Source of the DNA: Clostridiales bacterium
GTDB lineage: Bacteria > Bacillota > Clostridia > Tissierellales > Sedimentibacteraceae
Reading direction: 5' to 3'
DNA length: 8,620 bases
Assembly: GCA_003483345.1 (NCBI GenBank)
Contig: DMWH01000095.1
Location: forward strand, 2,602-11,221
Part shown: piece by piece, positions 5,938 through 8,620 of the stretch
How positions within the stretch are numbered: position 1 is the first letter of the stretch
How the letters are laid out: every line of letters starts with the position of its first letter
Notes under the pieces: model-generated
The model's input: the letters and a program-made list of their open reading frames with translations, nothing else
Databases searched by the model: none
Told to the model about the DNA's origin: nothing
Program-made: the position numbers and the translations under genes

Positions 5938-7182
5938 CTATGCTCCTTCAATTGCACACGTTAAGAATTTTGGAAGTCTACTTACTCTCATTAGATACCA
6001 AATATGGACTGTCAAAACGTTTTTCAAATGCATTATTTTTTTAAGCTTCCTGTTCCAGAAAAAGTTGACTAATCCAAGTTTGGAAAATATTTTAAAAAGA
6101 ATTATTGAAACCTTATCAAGATATATTGGCTTAGCCAGTTGTTGAATCTTTATTGGATTAAAAGTCCCTTCATTAACTAAATCCACAATGACATTTACCA
6201 ATGGCTCAATCATTTTCTTTTGCACTTCAGTCGGTCTAAGCTGTAAGCCTTCCACTCCTCCCTTAATGGCAGTACCTATATAAGTTCTTCCTAACCTAAG
6301 AGTCAATTGCTCAAAATATGCCTCTAGATAGTAAGACTGGCTGCTTTCCGGAAAACCGGATTGTATAAAATAGCTCATACTCCCTTGGGAAGGAATTAAT
6401 TTTTCAATAAATTTCATGACATGAGAAGGCATTGCATGAACGTAGAGAGGCATAAAGAACATAACATGTTTCTCATTTTTAAAAGAATCTGCCCATACTT
6501 CCCATTTGTCTGTCTCTTTCAAATTGCGAATCTCAACCCTGTTAAAAAGTGCTTCTTTGACTTTTTCAAGAATAATTGATGAATTACTGCCGCTCCTTCT
6601 GGGAGAACCATTGTAAATCACCAGTTTATCAATAGGTTCGTTCAATTTACCAATAGTACCTGTCCTTTTTGCTTTTCTAGGTTGCATCTCTCTCAATTTA
6701 ACATTATTATCAATGAGATAGGCCTTTGATTGGAATTGGTAGGCAGTTCGATACAAATAATCCTCAATAACTTGCTCTTCTTTATTTGTTAAACCTGTTT
6801 TGTCATAGTAAAATACCATATCCGGATATCTTTTATATCGGGCAACATGGTGGCATTCTCCATCTACAATTTCTATATACGGATTGTAGTGAGGTATTGT
6901 CCTATCAAAAAAAGCCTTTGCTCTATGGTTGATAAATCCTTGTGCTGTATCCATTAGCAAGATTATGGTGTCACTATTTATATAATCGGGATAAATTTCA
7001 GTCATTTGATCTACCATAACACATCTGCCGGGAGTCTTTAGCCAGCAGTTCCAACATCCAATGCAAGATTTTATTGATTGATCTCCAAATTTAATAATTC
7101 TCAAAGGTTCATCAAACAAATCTTTTATTGATTCATAAATTTCACAATCTGTGTTCTCTCTTAAATCAAATAAGGTTTTCAA
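5938..7182 (-). CDS. Two-domain flavodoxin/FMN-reductase-like protein with an Isf-type cysteine cluster
   Basis: The 414-residue protein is two flavodoxin-fold units in tandem. The first half (about 1-180) has the compact cysteine motif C40-x2-C43-x2-C46-x7-C54 in SCIGCWNCWLKTPGRC, the pattern that binds a [4Fe-4S] cluster in iron-sulfur flavoproteins (Isf). Its N-terminus, MKTLFDLRENTDC, lacks the usual NGSPR phosphate loop. The second half begins with KLVIYNGSPRRSGSNSS (residues 187-202), a good FMN-reductase phosphate loop, but has no cysteine cluster. The two halves may thus divide cluster and flavin binding, or each may bind its own FMN weakly. A role in oxygen or peroxide reduction or other electron transfer is inferred from Isf proteins. 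The start is TTG, chosen because GAGGAG stands five to eight bases upstream. The last 60 residues are basic and hydrophobic and do not match the fold. The frame also continues as protein-like sequence after the TAG. Confidence 0.8.
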   Translation of the reverse strand: MKTLFDLRENTDCEIYESIKDLFDEPLRIIKFGDQSIKSCIGCWNCWLKTPGRCVMVDQMTEIYPDYINSDTIILLMDTAQGFINHRAKAFFDRTIPHYNPYIEIVDGECHHVARYKRYPDMVFYYDKTGLTNKEEQVIEDYLYRTAYQFQSKAYLIDNNVKLREMQPRKAKRTGTIGKLNEPIDKLVIYNGSPRRSGSNSSIILEKVKEALFNRVEIRNLKETDKWEVWADSFKNEKHVMFFMPLYVHAMPSHVMKFIEKLIPSQGSMSYFIQSGFPESSQSYYLEAYFEQLTLRLGRTYIGTAIKGGVEGLQLRPTEVQKKMIEPLVNVIVDLVNEGTFNPIKIQQLAKPIYLDKVSIILFKIFSKLGLVNFFWNRKLKKIMHLKNVLTVHIWYLMRVSRLPKFLTCAIEGA

Positions 7183-7245
7183 TTTCTCTCCTCTGCTACC
7201 TTGAGTATTTTTATTATGATTTCATACAATTATATTTATATGGAA

Positions 7246-7254
7246 TTTATACCA
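7246..7254 (-). promoter_or_regulatory. Candidate extended -10 for the tandem flavoprotein gene
   Basis: The minus strand reads TGGTATAAA, an extended -10 with five of six matches to TATAAT, about 65 bases before the TTG start. No good -35 is seen. Confidence 0.35.
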
Positions 7255-7291
7255 TTCATGTAATTACCATAAGTATATGTCTCATTTAATG

Positions 7292-7470
7292 CTATACAGC
7301 AAAAAAAGAAGCACCATCTGTTTCCTAGCACTTTACTTTGCCATCAAAACGCTCTTCAGGTCTTCCATAGACTTTGTTCTCCATTACCTTACCGGTAGAA
7401 AACTTCTGACATGTCCTTGCTCTATGCTATAAAAATTTTCTTTAATTCTTTTGATTTTGTAATTTTCCAT
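7292..7470 (-). pseudogene. Decayed MBL-fold hydrolase: head and tail with the middle deleted
   Basis: An ATG at 7468-7470 with AAGGTGAT seven bases upstream opens a frame MENYKIKRIKENFYSIEQG, continuing HVRSFLPV to a TAA at 7384-7386. This resembles the start of metallo-beta-lactamase-fold hydrolases, whose first strands typically read ENFYxIEQGxVRSFLxxG before the LIDTG motif. The rest of that domain, including the HxHxDH metal site, is absent. In another frame the following bases read YGRPEERFDGKVKC, a TAG at 7325-7327, then ETDGASFFAV and a final TAG at 7292-7294. This resembles a C-terminal tail of such a protein, with a tyrosine codon apparently turned into a stop. A large internal deletion plus a nonsense change would explain both pieces. 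The head is more recognisable than the tail. It cannot make a working enzyme. Confidence 0.6.
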
Positions 7471-7531
7471 ATTTGTATCACCTTTATACATATTATGTTA
7501 TGTTTGGATAGTTTGTATAATATAAACATTA

Positions 7532-7813
7532 CTAATTATTATTTATATCATTTTGTTTATACAACGAGATAAAAGGTTGTAAAACAAATCCCCATATTAA
7601 AATCCATATAATATTAGGAACTAATAAACGTTTAATGGTCATATAACCCATTGGTATTAACATTATTATCAAATTTAATAATATAGAAAAACCTGTAACA
7701 CTATAAACTGTACCACAATCTTTACAAATGTATTTATATCTGTTTCTAATGAATTGTTTATAATAATCTATAAATTTTATATTTGCCTCGCAATTACTAC
7801 ATGCTCTCATCAT
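7532..7813 (-). CDS. Small CxxC-20-CxxC zinc-ribbon membrane protein (TIGR04104-like)
   Basis: The 93-residue product begins with a zinc ribbon: C5-x2-C8, a 21-residue spacer rich in aromatic and basic residues, then C30-x2-C33 (CKDC). Two hydrophobic segments follow at about residues 43-59 and 67-84, so the ribbon probably sits in the cytoplasm at the membrane face. This layout matches the family of small Firmicutes proteins named for CxxC-20-CxxC (TIGR04104), whose function is not known. Two adjacent ATG codons are possible starts (7811-7813 or 7808-7810). The nearest good Shine-Dalgarno, AAAGGGG at about 7828-7834, is some 14 bases away, longer than normal, so translation may be weak. A TATAAT at 7861-7866 could be its -10. 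It appears to stand alone. It is strongly AT-rich. Confidence 0.68.
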   Translation of the reverse strand: MMRACSNCEANIKFIDYYKQFIRNRYKYICKDCGTVYSVTGFSILLNLIIMLIPMGYMTIKRLLVPNIIWILIWGFVLQPFISLYKQNDINNN

Positions 7814-7915
7814 ATAAATACATTTAACCCCTTTACTTTATATAAAAATATTAGGTACACATTATATTACTTATACGTTGTAATATTTTATAATAAAACA
7901 CACCATAATTGTAAC

Positions 7916-8620
7916 TCATTTACAATTTAAAAGCAAACTATAAGTTTTAGGCTCTCTGTGAACATAGTACCTGGACATATAGTCGGGATCTGCCCAGTCA
8001 ATAGCCGTATATCCCACAATCTCGATGCTTGGCAAAGAATAATTTATCATCTGAGTTTTGCTGTATTTTGAGGGAGGAGCCGGCGGTGCTATTATTGTCA
8101 CAGGTTTTTCGAAGCCGTAATTGACAGTTACAATATCCGAGTATATGGCTCGCAGCTTGCCGGGCTCTGTATCCTCTGTAATTGCAACTGCACGCAGATA
8201 ATATTTTATGTACTCACCGGCTTTCATTTCAGACGCCGGTTTACCGAATAGTTTAAAATCAACGGTAATGGAATTATCAAGGTCCGTATGGGGAGAAATC
8301 GGTACTAAATCATCAACGTTGTACTCCCTCTCATATACAAGATTTTCATCCTCGAGATATGTTTGACTTTTATCGAAATCCTCGTTGTAAACCTGTACAT
8401 ATATTTTCTTTGTACCTTCATCCAGTCCAACTTTGGGAAGAATATATTGTTCGTTATCATTGTAAATTCAAACTTTTCCCTGTTGTTTTTGGATATGGTC
8501 GGAGGTTTTTCGAATCTGACGGTTCCTGCAGCTTCAATTGTTTGAGCTGTTGTTGTGCTGAATTTTTTGTAGGTTCTTAAAAGTAAAATTATCGCCTGTT
8601 CTCTAGGTGTGTTTGAAAGA
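7916..8620 (-). pseudogene. 3' part of a fibronectin-III-like protein, frameshifted
   Basis: From the right edge one minus-strand frame reads LSNTPREQAIILL through VRFEKPPTISKNN to KFEFT near 8461. There one base appears to be missing, and the sequence goes on in another frame as NDNEQYILPKVGLDEG, then VQVYNEDFDKSQTYLEDEN, KYYLRAVAITEDTEPGK and YSDIVTVNYGFEKP, ending at a TGA at 7916-7918. The string YxRAVA...YSxxVTVxYG is the last two strands of a fibronectin type III or related Ig-like domain, and proline-rich joints (EKPPT, PPAPPSK) separate units, as in secreted or cell-surface repeat proteins. The 5' end lies outside the window. Without the frameshift the visible part would be about 234 residues. 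The short end, TYSLLLNCK, may itself be a truncation. Only the part from the ATG at 8225-8227 is read as a plain ORF, but no ribosome binding site supports a start there. Confidence 0.62.

Noticed and set aside
8359..8580. Plus-strand ORFs at the right edge
   Set aside because: They are antisense to the fibronectin-III-like frames, have no ribosome binding site and show cysteine-rich, chance-like composition.

Overview
The window is AT-rich DNA from what looks like a low-GC anaerobic member of the Clostridia. The evidence is strong AGGAGG-type ribosome binding sites, TTG starts, flavodoxin and iron-sulfur flavoproteins, a Clostridia-style lipoprotein, and remnants of a PflX-like radical SAM protein and an MBL-fold hydrolase. 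The assignment to Clostridia is inference. Every gene or gene remnant that I can support lies on the minus strand, so transcription runs from high to low coordinates. I found no rRNA, tRNA, CRISPR array or intact insertion sequence.

Reading in the direction of transcription, 8620-7916 is the frameshifted 3' part of a fibronectin-type-III-like protein that enters from outside the window. Next comes a small zinc-ribbon membrane protein (7813-7532). It is followed by a decayed MBL-fold gene reduced to its head and tail (7470-7292). Then comes a two-domain flavoprotein whose first half has an Isf-type four-cysteine cluster motif (7182-5938). After it come an MFS transporter fragment keeping only the middle six membrane segments (5610-4939) with a clear terminator, a solitary PD-(D/E)XK nuclease (4722-3760) and a short flavodoxin (3706-3263). 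A decayed PflX-type radical SAM N-terminus (3175-3040) and a perfect 30-bp palindrome (2951-2980) come next. The last part holds a 447-residue lipoprotein (2685-1342) with an unrecognised coding remnant just behind it, a terminator, and a QueD/6-PTPS-like protein with a zinc-ribbon tail (707-144) followed by a second strong terminator.

The genes do not form one obvious pathway. Most appear to be single transcription units separated by AT-rich gaps with extended -10 promoter candidates or terminators. The main theme is decay: five stretches are broken or truncated genes, four of them missed by plain ORF calling or seen only as fragments. They sit among apparently intact accessory genes, including a lone nuclease. 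The best candidates for unusual biology are the QueD-like protein, which lacks the catalytic cysteine at its normal position and carries a zinc ribbon, the Isf-like tandem flavoprotein, and the isolated nuclease. I see no clear multi-gene novel system.
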